Source: an uncultured Chloroflexota bacterium
Lineage (GTDB): Bacteria > Chloroflexota > Anaerolineae > Anaerolineales > Anaerolineaceae
NCBI GenBank assembly: GCA_902791025.1
Contig: CADATZ010000019.1
Span: 1 to 64,000 of the forward strand
DNA: 64,000 nt
Direction: 5' to 3'
The notes below the pieces were generated by a model, which saw nothing but the letters and a program-made list of their open reading frames with translations, did not search any database and had not been told where the DNA came from. How positions within the stretch are numbered: position 1 is the first letter of the stretch; each line of letters starts with the position of its first letter. A program made the translations under genes and the position numbers. This document shows, piece by piece, positions 17,009-25,016 of the stretch.

Positions 17009-17083
17009 CGGGGCATGGCGCAGCCCGGCTAGCGCGCTTGCATGGGGTGCAAGAGGCCCTGGGTTCAAATCCCAGTGCCCCGA
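17009..17083 (+). tRNA. tRNA-Pro (GGG)
   Basis: The cloverleaf closes with acceptor stem CGGGGCA/TGCCCCG, T-arm CTGGG-TTCAAAT-CCCAG and anticodon stem CTTGC/GCAAG. The anticodon loop ATGGGGT gives anticodon GGG, with G37 as expected for tRNA-Pro. CCA is not encoded. Confidence 0.95.
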
Positions 17084-17104
17084 CAAAAGTTTCTTTTAGC
17101 CGGG

Positions 17105-17147
17105 AAAACAGGAATCCGCCGTAAGCTTATGGCGGATTCCTGTTTTT
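17105..17147 (+). terminator. Terminator of tRNA-Pro
   Basis: A 16-bp perfect stem, AAAACAGGAATCCGCC with a 10-nt loop, ending in TTTTT. Confidence 0.9.
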
Positions 17148-17233
17148 AATGAGATCAGAGAATAGAGATAAGAGTTTAGAGATTGTGTCGCTTCGACGGT
17201 TTAATTTAAATGAAGATTAAAATTATTCTGTCT

Positions 17234-17270
17234 AAAAAAACAGGACACCTTAAACCTGGCACCCTGTTTT
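17234..17270 (-). terminator. Terminator of the dipeptidase gene
   Basis: On the minus strand AAACAGG..CCTGTTT is followed by a run of T. It lies about 60 nt past the stop. Short GATCAGAGA/TAGAGAT word runs flank it at 17151-17187 and 17300-17332. Confidence 0.7.
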
Positions 17271-17329
17271 ATACATAACGACGCGCAGCGTCATCTTACC
17301 TGATCTCTAATCTCTGATCTCTGATCTCA

Positions 17330-18715
17330 TCATTCTGCCAGTTTCAGCATTCCCATCGTGCAGATCACGCAGTGCTTCATGTATTCGTCCAGCGGGTAGA
17401 ACTCATCCGCGTTGTGCATGCGGTAATCCTTGTCATCGAATTCCGGACCGAAGGCGACAAACTTTTTTCCGACATGACGGGCATAGGTGCCGCCGCCGAT
17501 GGTGACGGATTTCGCGTCCTGTTCACCGGTCACGTCGCGGTAAACCTGCAGCAGCGTGGTAACCAGTTCGCTGTCTTCCGGGACGAAATGCGGTTCGGAA
17601 GGTGTCGGGATCTCAGCACGGATGCCATATTTGTCAGCCATGGCCTGATAAAGCCCCGCGGCATAAGCGCCTGTTCCGGTCACCGGGAAGCGGATATCCG
17701 TACCAAGCCAGCCTTCCCCGTCCTCAAAGCGCAGCAGACCGAGATTCAGGGTCAGCTTACCGTTTTCATCCTCGAAATAAACGCCTGCGGTTTTGCCGTT
17801 GTTTTCCCGTCCGAGAACATCTTTTGCGAAATGCATCAATTTACCGGCTTTCTCACCCAGCGCGTCGCAGAGGATCATCGCTGCGGAGACGATGGCATTC
17901 ACGCCCAACTCCGGCATAGAACCGTGAGCGGCTTTCCCTTTGACCAACATGCAGATCGTTCCATCTTCACACTTATCAATCATCACCGGATATCCTTCGG
18001 AAAAGCCCTTATCCGCAGAGGCTTTCAGTGCGTCGATATCCACACTGCCGTCAAGGATCACGGTACACTCCGCCGGAACCGCGTTGAAGACCTCACCGGC
18101 TTCCATCTTCACGATCGGCAGTTCTTCCTTATCAAAGAACAATTTCGCCCAAAAGCTGCCCTTTTCCCCATGGATCAGCGGGTAGGAAGCGTCCGGCGTA
18201 AACCCAAGCGTAGGCGGCTGGCGGTGAGCAACATAGTATTCCATGCATTTGGATCCCAGTTCTTCATTAGTACCGACCACCAGGCGCAGACCGCGTTTGA
18301 GCGGAAGTCCCAGATCACGGATAATGCGCATGCCGTAAAGGGCCGCGACAGCGGAACCCTTATCATCGATCACGCCCCGTCCGTACATATTACCATCCTT
18401 GATGACCATTGTGAAGGGGTCTGTTGTCCATCCCTTACCCGCGGGAACTACATCCAGATGTGCCAAAACGCCTACGGTCTCTTCACCATCACCGTAACTC
18501 ACCACACCGGCGTAGTTATCAACATTGTCCGTTTCGAACCCCATCCGTTCTGCCATTTTCAAAAAGCAATTCAATGCTTTCGCGGGTCCTTCCCCGAAAG
18601 GCATTCCTTCTCCCGCCGGCTCTCCGCCGGAGCTGTCAATAGCGACCAACGCCGCCAGGTCATCCAGCATCTCCTGCCGGTAAGTTTCAAATGCACTGCG
18701 AATTTTCTCGATCAT
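17330..18715 (-). CDS. M20 family dipeptidase, PepV/Sapep-like
   Basis: 461 residues from the ATG at 18715, which follows AAGGAG; a longer frame upstream has no ribosome site. Metal ligands of the M20 fold are visible: VLAHLDVVPAG (His, Asp), GRGVIDDKGS (bridging Asp) and GTNEELGSKC (catalytic Glu and metal Glu). The size and internal insert fit PepV-type beta-Ala/Xaa dipeptidases. It is a cytoplasmic zinc enzyme that would cleave short peptides for amino-acid supply. It stands alone with its own terminator. Confidence 0.85.
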   Translation of the reverse strand: MIEKIRSAFETYRQEMLDDLAALVAIDSSGGEPAGEGMPFGEGPAKALNCFLKMAERMGFETDNVDNYAGVVSYGDGEETVGVLAHLDVVPAGKGWTTDPFTMVIKDGNMYGRGVIDDKGSAVAALYGMRIIRDLGLPLKRGLRLVVGTNEELGSKCMEYYVAHRQPPTLGFTPDASYPLIHGEKGSFWAKLFFDKEELPIVKMEAGEVFNAVPAECTVILDGSVDIDALKASADKGFSEGYPVMIDKCEDGTICMLVKGKAAHGSMPELGVNAIVSAAMILCDALGEKAGKLMHFAKDVLGRENNGKTAGVYFEDENGKLTLNLGLLRFEDGEGWLGTDIRFPVTGTGAYAAGLYQAMADKYGIRAEIPTPSEPHFVPEDSELVTTLLQVYRDVTGEQDAKSVTIGGGTYARHVGKKFVAFGPEFDDKDYRMHNADEFYPLDEYMKHCVICTMGMLKLAE

Positions 18716-18863
18716 TTTAAATCTCCTTATAGATTTTATTTTATCATCAATAGCAGTCATTCAGTGCTTGAAATCGAACATGGTGAATGAACACACTTAT
18801 GCAGCTGAGCCGCACAAATTACCAGACACAAATTTGTTTCAACCCTGAACAGACATTCATTCC

Positions 18864-20129
18864 CTACAAATATTCCAGCGGCAAAGCAATCAGGTTTTCC
18901 CTCAGAAACAGCTTGCGGTCAATCAGGCAGATAATCGTACCCATACCCCGTTTTTTGTCCGGTATTCCATCCAGAACATCAAATTCCGCGGCCATATCAG
19001 GTTTTGGCGCAGTGGACATTTTGATTTCGATCGGGTAAAGGATCCCGTTTTCCTGAATGATCAAATTGATCTCTCCTTCCACGTTGACTGTTCTGCCGTT
19101 CTCGTTCCTTCTTTTCTTATCTTTCCCGTTGTAATAATACACGTCGAAATCGTAATCCAGCCCCTCATTTGTATAGGATTTCAAAATTTCGCTGATGACA
19201 AAAGTTTCAAAAATTGCACCGGCCATGGCACCGTTTTTCAATGTCTCCGGAGTGAGCCATCTTGTCAGATAAGAGCAAAGGCCTGTATCACGAAAATACA
19301 GCTTTGGAGCTTTGATCGCCCGGTTTAACACACTTGATGTATAAGGCTTGAGCAGGTAAATAATGCCGCTTTTTTCAAGAATGGAGATCCATTCCTTAAC
19401 TGTTACCTCTGAAACGCTCAGCTCGGATGCGATATTGGCATAATTCAGGATCTGTCCGGTTCGCGCGGCGGTGACGGTCAAAAATTTCACAAACGAGGTG
19501 TAATTCTTTGCCTTGATCATCCGGTTGACATCCCGCTCCAGGTAAGTCCGGACATAGGACTGATAATAATCGATCCATTCCCGTTCCGGATTCGCATAAA
19601 GCTCCGGGTAACTTCCCCTGTGGATCGTCTTCCACAAATCACCGGTATAGGATTTCAAATGTTTTGAGCGTTCCTGAATGTATTCTTCCGTTGGCACAAA
19701 ATGCTCCTTGAAATCAACATCATATATTTCCCTCAGGGATAATCCATCCATTTCCATCACGGATACGCGGCCTGCCAGAGAATCGCTGCCATTTTCCATC
19801 AACTGCAGTTTTTGCGATCCGGTCATGTAAAAGCATGATAAGCGATCGCTTTTGTCAAGGATGATTTTGAGTTTATTAAAAATAGAAGGGCATTTCTGTA
19901 CTTCATCGATCATCAACGGAACTGGATTGTTCAACAGGAACAGACCTGTGTCGCTTTCCGCTTGAGCCAGGGTCAGGTCATCATCGAATGTCACCTGATT
20001 TGCATCCGCGAAAAGGTGCTGAAATAAGGTAGATTTTCCAACCTGGCGCGGACCGGTCAGCAGGATAGCTTTGGACATTTTTGCCCGTCTTTCAACAACC
20101 TCTTCAATATGTCGCTTTATGCTGTACAT
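18864..20129 (-). CDS. AAA_14/DUF4143 family ATPase
   Basis: 421 residues from ATG 20129 after TAGGAGG. The N-terminal P-loop domain has Walker A GPRQVGKST (about 26-34), Walker B PLMIDEVQKCP and sensor YMTGSQK. The C-terminal DUF4143 half has a winged-helix-like middle (SELSVSEVTVKEWISIL) and a PD-(D/E)XK-like end in which GEINLII and YPIEIK match the E..ExK positions. This family is widespread in anaerobes, often laterally transferred, and lacks an established role. The promoter contains a perfect palindrome overlapping the start region, suggesting autoregulation. Confidence 0.8.
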   Translation of the reverse strand: MYSIKRHIEEVVERRAKMSKAILLTGPRQVGKSTLFQHLFADANQVTFDDDLTLAQAESDTGLFLLNNPVPLMIDEVQKCPSIFNKLKIILDKSDRLSCFYMTGSQKLQLMENGSDSLAGRVSVMEMDGLSLREIYDVDFKEHFVPTEEYIQERSKHLKSYTGDLWKTIHRGSYPELYANPEREWIDYYQSYVRTYLERDVNRMIKAKNYTSFVKFLTVTAARTGQILNYANIASELSVSEVTVKEWISILEKSGIIYLLKPYTSSVLNRAIKAPKLYFRDTGLCSYLTRWLTPETLKNGAMAGAIFETFVISEILKSYTNEGLDYDFDVYYYNGKDKKRRNENGRTVNVEGEINLIIQENGILYPIEIKMSTAPKPDMAAEFDVLDGIPDKKRGMGTIICLIDRKLFLRENLIALPLEYL

Positions 20130-20145
20130 ATGTCCTCCTAAACAC

Positions 20146-20174
20146 AATCTAAAGTACAACTTTAGATTATTATA
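20146..20174 (-). promoter_or_regulatory. Palindromic operator and -10 box of the DUF4143 ATPase gene
   Basis: AATCTAAAGT-ACA-ACTTTAGATT is a perfect 10-bp inverted repeat (20146-20168). It abuts a minus-strand TATAAT (20169-20174) and ends 17 nt before the ATG. A protein bound here would cover the initiation region. Confidence 0.65.
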
Positions 20175-20218
20175 CATCATTTCTGTATACTATTTCTTTT
20201 CTCTTTTCTCTGATTTTA

Positions 20219-20247
20219 TTGACAAAAAGAGGAAAGCGTTTTATAAA
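20219..20247 (+). promoter_or_regulatory. Promoter of the T-box leader
   Basis: TTGACA (20219-20224), 17-nt spacer, TATAAA (20242-20247). Confidence 0.85.
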
Positions 20248-20253
20248 CATGGT

Positions 20254-20549
20254 TAACATCAAAAACCGTTGAAGAAGTGTAAGTAAGTTATACCGCTTGT
20301 CTTTACAGAGAACCGCCGCTGGTGAGAGTGCGGAAGAGAATGTATATATTGAATGGGCTTCTGAGGGCGACCGGAAAGGGAGGCATGCCTTCTGAGTATG
20401 GAAGACGGAGCGCGGACTCTCCGTGAACAAAGGGCGGCATATGTTGGTATGCAAGAGTGGGCGTCTGAGGACGCCAAGCGGGGTGGCACCGCAGGTTTTA
20501 TGAAATCTGTCCCGGCAATCATAAGATATTGATTGCCGGGATTTTTTTT
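20254..20549 (+). promoter_or_regulatory. Tryptophan T-box leader
   Basis: Stem I begins with an AGAAG/CTTCT helix. The 5' side carries AGTAAG. The distal part has ACAGAGAACCGCC and GCTGGTGAGAG. On the 3' side GAA-TGG-G places UGG (20354-20356) in the specifier position, so the sensed tRNA is tRNA-Trp. The antiterminator T-box sequence GGGGTGGCACCGC is at 20480-20492. The terminator CCCGGCAATC..GATTGCCGGG plus T8 is at 20511-20549. Uncharged tRNA-Trp would prevent termination and allow expression of the TrpB2 gene at 20825. Confidence 0.92.
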
Positions 20550-20574
20550 GAGTGCACTTGTTCAGAATCTGAGC

Positions 20575-20646
20575 GACGCACATGAGGACAGGCACGCTTG
20601 TACGGACTGCGCCGCACAAGGTGCCAGTCCCCGATGTGCTCCGTGA
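20575..20646 (+). repeat. REP-like element, copy 6, between T-box and gene
   Basis: CGCACATGAGGACAGGCACGC and GTGCCAGTCCCCGATGTGCTC with inner stem TTGTRCGG..CCGCACAA. It lies in the untranslated RNA downstream of the T-box terminator. Confidence 0.8.
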
Positions 20647-20824
20647 AGAAATGTTATTTTTGGAGTAATTTTATGATTTATTTTTATTTGAGTTGGCGCT
20701 GAGCGCCGAGGAAGTTTCATCATTTATCCATAGCTGTTTCCAGGATTCATTCCTGTGTAGAAATTCAGGGGTTTATAAATACCCCTAATACCTAACACCT
20801 GATACCTAAAATAAGGAGCTAAAA

Positions 20825-22186
20825 ATGTCAACCAACACTATTCCCTATAAAACGTACCTCGATGAAAACGAGATGCCGACCGCGTGGTATAACCTTCGTG
20901 CGGATATGAAGAACAAACCCGCACCGCTCATCAACCCCGGAACCAAAGAACCGATGAAAGCCGAAGAACTCTACCCGGTGTTCTGTGAAGACCTGGTTCA
21001 GCAGGAATTGGATAATGACACCAAATTTTTCCCGATTCCTGAAGAAATCTATAATTTCTACAAGATGTATCGCCCGTCTCCGCTGGTCCGCGCCTACTGT
21101 CTGGAAAAGAAACTGCAGACCCCCGCGAAGATCTATTACAAATTCGAAGGCAACAACACCTCCGGTTCGCACAAGCTCAACTCCGCCATTGCTCAGGCCT
21201 ATTATGCCAAAAAGCAGGGACTGAAGGGCGTCACCACAGAAACCGGCGCCGGTCAGTGGGGGACCGCGCTTTCCATGGCCTGTTCCTACTTTGAACTGGA
21301 CTGCAAGGTCTTCATGGTCAAGGTCTCTTATGAACAGAAGCCTTTCCGCCGTGAAGTGATGCGCACCTACGGTGCTTCCGTCACTCCATCCCCTTCCACC
21401 GAGACCAATATCGGCCGCAAGATTCTGGAAGAGCATCCGGGAACCAACGGATCACTCGGCTGCGCGATTTCCGAAGCAGTGGAAGTGGCTGTCTCTAACC
21501 CCGGCTACCGCTATGTGCTTGGTTCCGTACTGAACCAGGTGCTGCTGCATCAGTCTGTGATCGGTCTGGAGAGCAAGGCTGCTTTTGACAAGATCGGTGA
21601 AAAACCCGATATCATCATCGGCTGCGCCGGCGGCGGCTCCAACCTCGGTGGTTTGATAGCTCCGTTCATGGGCGAAAAGCTGCGCGGTGAACAGGACTAC
21701 CGCATCATTGCAATCGAACCTGCTTCCTGTCCGAGCTTTACCCGCGGCGTGTATGCCTATGACTTTGCCGATACCGGCAAGGTCTGCCCGATGGCGAAGA
21801 TGTACACCCTGGGCTGTGACTTCATCCCGGCTCCGAACCATGCCGGCGGTCTGCGCTATCACGGGATGAGCCCGATCCTTTCTCAACTCTATGATGATGG
21901 ATATATGGAAGCCCGTTCTTACCGCCAGACGGAAGTCTTTGAAGCGGCTGAACAGTTCGCCCGGGTGGAAGGCATTCTTCCCGCTCCGGAAAGCTCCCAC
22001 GCCATCAAAGGCGCGATCGATGAAGCGCTGAAATGTAAGGAAACCGGCGAAGAAAAGACCATCCTCTTCGGTCTCACGGGGACCGGCTACTTTGACCTGT
22101 TGGCCTATGAGAAGTTCCACAACGGTCAGATGGAAGACTACATTCCGACGGATGAGGAGCTGCAGAAATACTTCCCGAAGGCATGA
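20825..22186 (+). CDS. Tryptophan synthase beta subunit, TrpB2 type
   Basis: 453 residues, longer than the 396-residue TrpB in the trp operon of this window. It is a PLP enzyme that condenses indole and serine to tryptophan. The PLP lysine lies in NNTSGSHKLNSAIAQAY; TETGAGQWGTALSMA and GCAGGGSNLGGL (phosphate loop) follow. The N-terminal extension of about 70 residues and the Trp in GAGQWG are typical of TrpB2 rather than TrpB1. The ribosome site is AAGGAGC. It is controlled by the Trp T-box at 20254-20549 and has its own terminator. Enzymes of this type may work without TrpA, possibly salvaging free indole. Confidence 0.92.
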   Translation: MSTNTIPYKTYLDENEMPTAWYNLRADMKNKPAPLINPGTKEPMKAEELYPVFCEDLVQQELDNDTKFFPIPEEIYNFYKMYRPSPLVRAYCLEKKLQTPAKIYYKFEGNNTSGSHKLNSAIAQAYYAKKQGLKGVTTETGAGQWGTALSMACSYFELDCKVFMVKVSYEQKPFRREVMRTYGASVTPSPSTETNIGRKILEEHPGTNGSLGCAISEAVEVAVSNPGYRYVLGSVLNQVLLHQSVIGLESKAAFDKIGEKPDIIIGCAGGGSNLGGLIAPFMGEKLRGEQDYRIIAIEPASCPSFTRGVYAYDFADTGKVCPMAKMYTLGCDFIPAPNHAGGLRYHGMSPILSQLYDDGYMEARSYRQTEVFEAAEQFARVEGILPAPESSHAIKGAIDEALKCKETGEEKTILFGLTGTGYFDLLAYEKFHNGQMEDYIPTDEELQKYFPKA

Positions 22187-22214
22187 TCCAAAACTGATCT
22201 TTATTGTTCTGTCC

Positions 22215-22243
22215 AGAAAGACCGCTGATGCGGTCTTTCTCTT
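22215..22243 (+). terminator. Terminator of the TrpB2 gene
   Basis: AGAAAGACCGC-TGAT-GCGGTCTTTCT followed by CTTT. Confidence 0.85.
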
Positions 22244-22300
22244 TACCACTAAATGAATAGCAGCCCCGCAAACATTATTGTTTTATATCTATTCAGCCCT

Positions 22301-22570
22301 AAGCACTTGGGGACTGGCATCTTGTGTCGTGAAACCGACACAAGCGTGCCTGTCCCCATGTGCGTCACTGCAGGACTGGTATTGTCGTGAAACCGACACA
22401 AGCGTGCCTGTCCCCATGTGCGTCACTGCAGGGACTGGCATTGTCGTGAAACCGACACAAGCGTGCCTGTCCCCATGTGGCGTGCCTGTCCCCATGTGCG
22501 TCACTGCAGGGACTGGCATTGTCACGAAGCTGACACAAGCGTGTCTGTCCTCATGTGCGTCGCTGTGGAC
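22301..22570 (-). repeat. REP-like element, tandem array of about four copies
   Basis: Four units of about 60-70 nt, each with GGGACTGG, TTGTCGTGAAACCGACACAA and GCGTGCCTGTCCCCATGTGCGTCACTGCAG. The third boundary contains an extra partial duplication (CGTGCCTGTCCCCATGTG twice), and the last unit has drifted. This fills most of the 22187-22849 gap; the rest holds two hairpins near 22740-22807 and no gene. Confidence 0.85.
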
Positions 22571-22730
22571 TGAACAGTTACATTGTTTTCTCGATTTCAT
22601 CAGAGTATAATAAATATCATAAAAAGATGACGCATGATTAGATGCCGTACCCCCAGGTACAGTTCCTCCCCCCGATCGATGTCATTCCGGATTTTGTGCA
22701 GGATCAGCGGCACGAACCATACCTGTATTT

Positions 22731-22765
22731 AAAACAAAAAATCCGCCTTCAGGAATCAGACGGAT
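22731..22765 (-). terminator. Terminator of the secreted-protein gene 22850-24556
   Basis: On the minus strand ATCCG..CGGAT is followed by TTTTTGTTTT. A second, G/C-rich hairpin (GGATGCC..GGCATCC, 22784-22807) lies between it and the gene. Confidence 0.7.
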
Positions 22766-22849
22766 CAAATGTTCCGGGCTTTTGGATGCCCCCCGCAGGG
22801 GGCATCCATATTTTTATTCAAATTTCGCCGGAATCAGTCCTGCTGATAA

Positions 22850-24556
22850 TTATTTGGGTGCAGCGACACAATTGGTGTTGTTGTGATCGGAGAACACCTT
22901 ACCGGTGATATAGAATCCATAGTCAGTGAAGTTGACTGCACCGGTCATCGCGGTATCAGCATTCAGCTGGGACGGAATGTCCGTTACTTTGGCGCGGAGG
23001 ATGAGCGTAACATCCTGACCGCCTTCGAGACGAATCTTGTTGCCCTTTTCAGGTTCAACGGTGGAAAGGACCCAGGCCCAATTCATCGGAGTACCGCCGT
23101 TGATGGCGACTGCGGTGTTATCGAGGTTGATAACTTCGTCTTCCTTGCCATCGTTTGCGAGGCGGACAGCCATGTAAGCGTACTTACCGCATTTCTGATA
23201 CAGACCCCAGAGGCCACCCTCGTAGACGCCGTAGGCACCGGACGGGGAGATCGCACCATCAGAGATCATGTCCTTGAAGAACAGGAACTCGTGGAGAGGA
23301 TCCTTGACCTGCATGCGGGAAACAGGCGGGCACGGGAAGTCAACAGCCTGGAAATACATTCCATAAGCTGAGCTGGAGGATGAAGTGCTGGTGCTGCCGA
23401 CCAGTCTATTCATACCACCGACACGGAAGTAGAACGGGATATCCGCGCCATCAGCATCGCGCCATACGGCACTGTTCAGATGGTCGATAGTGATATCGAA
23501 GCGGATGATAGCATTGGAACCGAGAGCAATACCTTCACCGAATTTGCAGTAGTCAGTGCGCGGTGCGCCGTTGGCATTGTTGTAGACGGTGTATTTGCAG
23601 GTGTAATCAGTGTGACGTTTGAAATCACCATCGAAAGGCAGAAGGACGTCTGCAGGGATCACATAGTTCGTCTTGGCTTTGTAAGCAGTTCCGCCATGAT
23701 TTTCCTTGCTGAGAGATTCCTGTGCCTTGTTGCGCAGAACAACCTGGAAGCGAGCTTCGCCGGTGTTTTCATCATATTTTGCGCGTGCATAGGAGTCCCA
23801 ACCGGGCATGACATATTCTGAAATGGTAGACTGGCAGTAATTATTCTTAATTTTGCCACCCTTCATTTCCGGTTTAGCAGTACCAGTCACCGTAATAGTC
23901 TTTTGTTCTGTACTATCAATGCCCCACAGAGCGGTCATGTAGTTGGAATAGGTGATTTCCATGGTGACAGGAAGACTATCGGTTTCAGTCATAACAAAAG
24001 GAACATAGAGGAAACCCTTGATGACAGCTTCACCATTCTTATTGAACTTAATGGTCGTGCAGTTATCCTCACCCTTGGCAGTGCATTTCTTCACAGAGGC
24101 TGGCGCACTTAAAACTGTTGCCTTAATATTGCGAATATAGCTGGTCTTTTCCGGACCATACTTCACAGTACCTTCGGGCATGAAAGAGCTATCCCAAGCC
24201 TGACGCTTCAGGGTAACTTCAAATTTCAACAGTCCGTCACCACAGGGATCGAAAGTGAATTCAGCTTTTTCGACACCTTCGTCGTCAGTTGCAACACCTT
24301 CAATCGGAGCCTTGGCATTGTATTCACCATCAGCATTCTTGCCAAAAGTACTCGGGAAAGAAGCCGGACCGTCAACCCAGAGGAAATCGGAATCCTCATC
24401 CGCGAAGAGATCCGGGAACAGCATATCGACGTCCTGGAAGACCGTCAATACTGTTTCTTCGTCCCAGGTTTCAGAGAAGTCTTGTGCAAAGACTCCCACC
24501 GACATGCTCAGGACCATAACCAGAGCAAACAAAATACCTAAAGTTTTCGTTTTCAT
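22850..24556 (-). CDS. Secreted protein, unknown function
   Basis: 568 residues with a classical signal peptide ending VGVFAQD. The ribosome site GAGGTC precedes the ATG. The mature chain is acidic, rich in Thr/Gly/Tyr/Phe and beta-strand-like, with scattered Cys in pairs and a Ser-rich patch (about 390-400), but no enzyme motif. DITIDHLNSAVWRDADG and the repeated TVTGTAKP / NNTAVAINGG words suggest all-beta modules. It could be a surface or adhesin-like protein. I do not recognise a family. It is transcribed alone, with terminators on its 3' side. Confidence 0.65.
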   Translation of the reverse strand: MKTKTLGILFALVMVLSMSVGVFAQDFSETWDEETVLTVFQDVDMLFPDLFADEDSDFLWVDGPASFPSTFGKNADGEYNAKAPIEGVATDDEGVEKAEFTFDPCGDGLLKFEVTLKRQAWDSSFMPEGTVKYGPEKTSYIRNIKATVLSAPASVKKCTAKGEDNCTTIKFNKNGEAVIKGFLYVPFVMTETDSLPVTMEITYSNYMTALWGIDSTEQKTITVTGTAKPEMKGGKIKNNYCQSTISEYVMPGWDSYARAKYDENTGEARFQVVLRNKAQESLSKENHGGTAYKAKTNYVIPADVLLPFDGDFKRHTDYTCKYTVYNNANGAPRTDYCKFGEGIALGSNAIIRFDITIDHLNSAVWRDADGADIPFYFRVGGMNRLVGSTSTSSSSSAYGMYFQAVDFPCPPVSRMQVKDPLHEFLFFKDMISDGAISPSGAYGVYEGGLWGLYQKCGKYAYMAVRLANDGKEDEVINLDNTAVAINGGTPMNWAWVLSTVEPEKGNKIRLEGGQDVTLILRAKVTDIPSQLNADTAMTGAVNFTDYGFYITGKVFSDHNNTNCVAAPK

Positions 24557-24803
24557 GCTTTGACCTCATTTCTCAACGAAATTTGATGAATTTTCATCCA
24601 CCACCCTCTTTGAGGGGGCAGGTTAACTGATATTTGTGCAATATCAGTGCCAACCAGCGATATTTACCCAACGAATTTTGCACAGTTTTCATTTTGAGCT
24701 TTACCGCTGTACTTATAAGTTGCAAGGAAGGTGCCAAAGTGGAAGTCAGTTTTCAGTGGTCAGTGGTCAGGTATTAGCGTTAGCACCGGGCTGGAAAGGA
24801 AAC

Positions 24804-24857
24804 GGGGACGTATCTCATGTGACCCGTCGCGAAGCAGGGTCATTGAGATACGTCCCC
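24804..24857. repeat. Long hairpin (GGGGACGTATCTCA family)
   Basis: GGGGACGTATCTCA (24804-24817) and its exact complement (24844-24857) enclose a weaker inner stem GACCC/GGGTC. A partial relative occurs at 11846. The gap 24557-25016 otherwise holds a CAGTGGTCAGTGGTCAGG word run near 24755 and the promoter at 24948. Confidence 0.75.
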
Positions 24858-24947
24858 CACAATACCTTGCCGAATCAAGACAAAAGCATCGGATCGGAAA
24901 ATTGATCGTAACAACCATTGAATTTAATATAATTTTAGAATTTCTGC

Positions 24948-24975
24948 TTGACTATATATATTTTATATGTATAAT
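24948..24975 (+). promoter_or_regulatory. Promoter of gene 25017
   Basis: TTGACT (24948-24953), 16-nt spacer, TATAAT (24970-24975). AAAGGAGGAG follows before the ATG. Confidence 0.8.
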
Positions 24976-25016
24976 AGTAGAAAATAAGTTATATTTTAGA
25001 AAGGAGGAGTTGCGGA

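Noticed and set aside
17372..18790. 472-codon open frame opposite the dipeptidase gene
   Set aside because: The dipeptidase frame has all M20 metal ligands and a ribosome site; the opposite frame has no recognisable feature.
18777..18852. Tenth REP-like copy
   Set aside because: The words resemble the repeat (ACATGGTGA, CACACTTATGCAGC, CACAAATTACCAG) but both arms have decayed; similarity is too weak to list as a feature.
22301..22570. CRISPR-like array
   Set aside because: The units touch each other without unique spacers and each is itself a long hairpin; no cas gene is present.
22289..22600. Open frames of about 100 codons on both strands across the tandem repeat
   Set aside because: They merely translate the REP-like units and contain no independent protein signal.
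22642..22908. 88-codon plus-strand frame before the secreted-protein gene
   Set aside because: It covers two terminator-like hairpins and the 3' end of the opposite gene.
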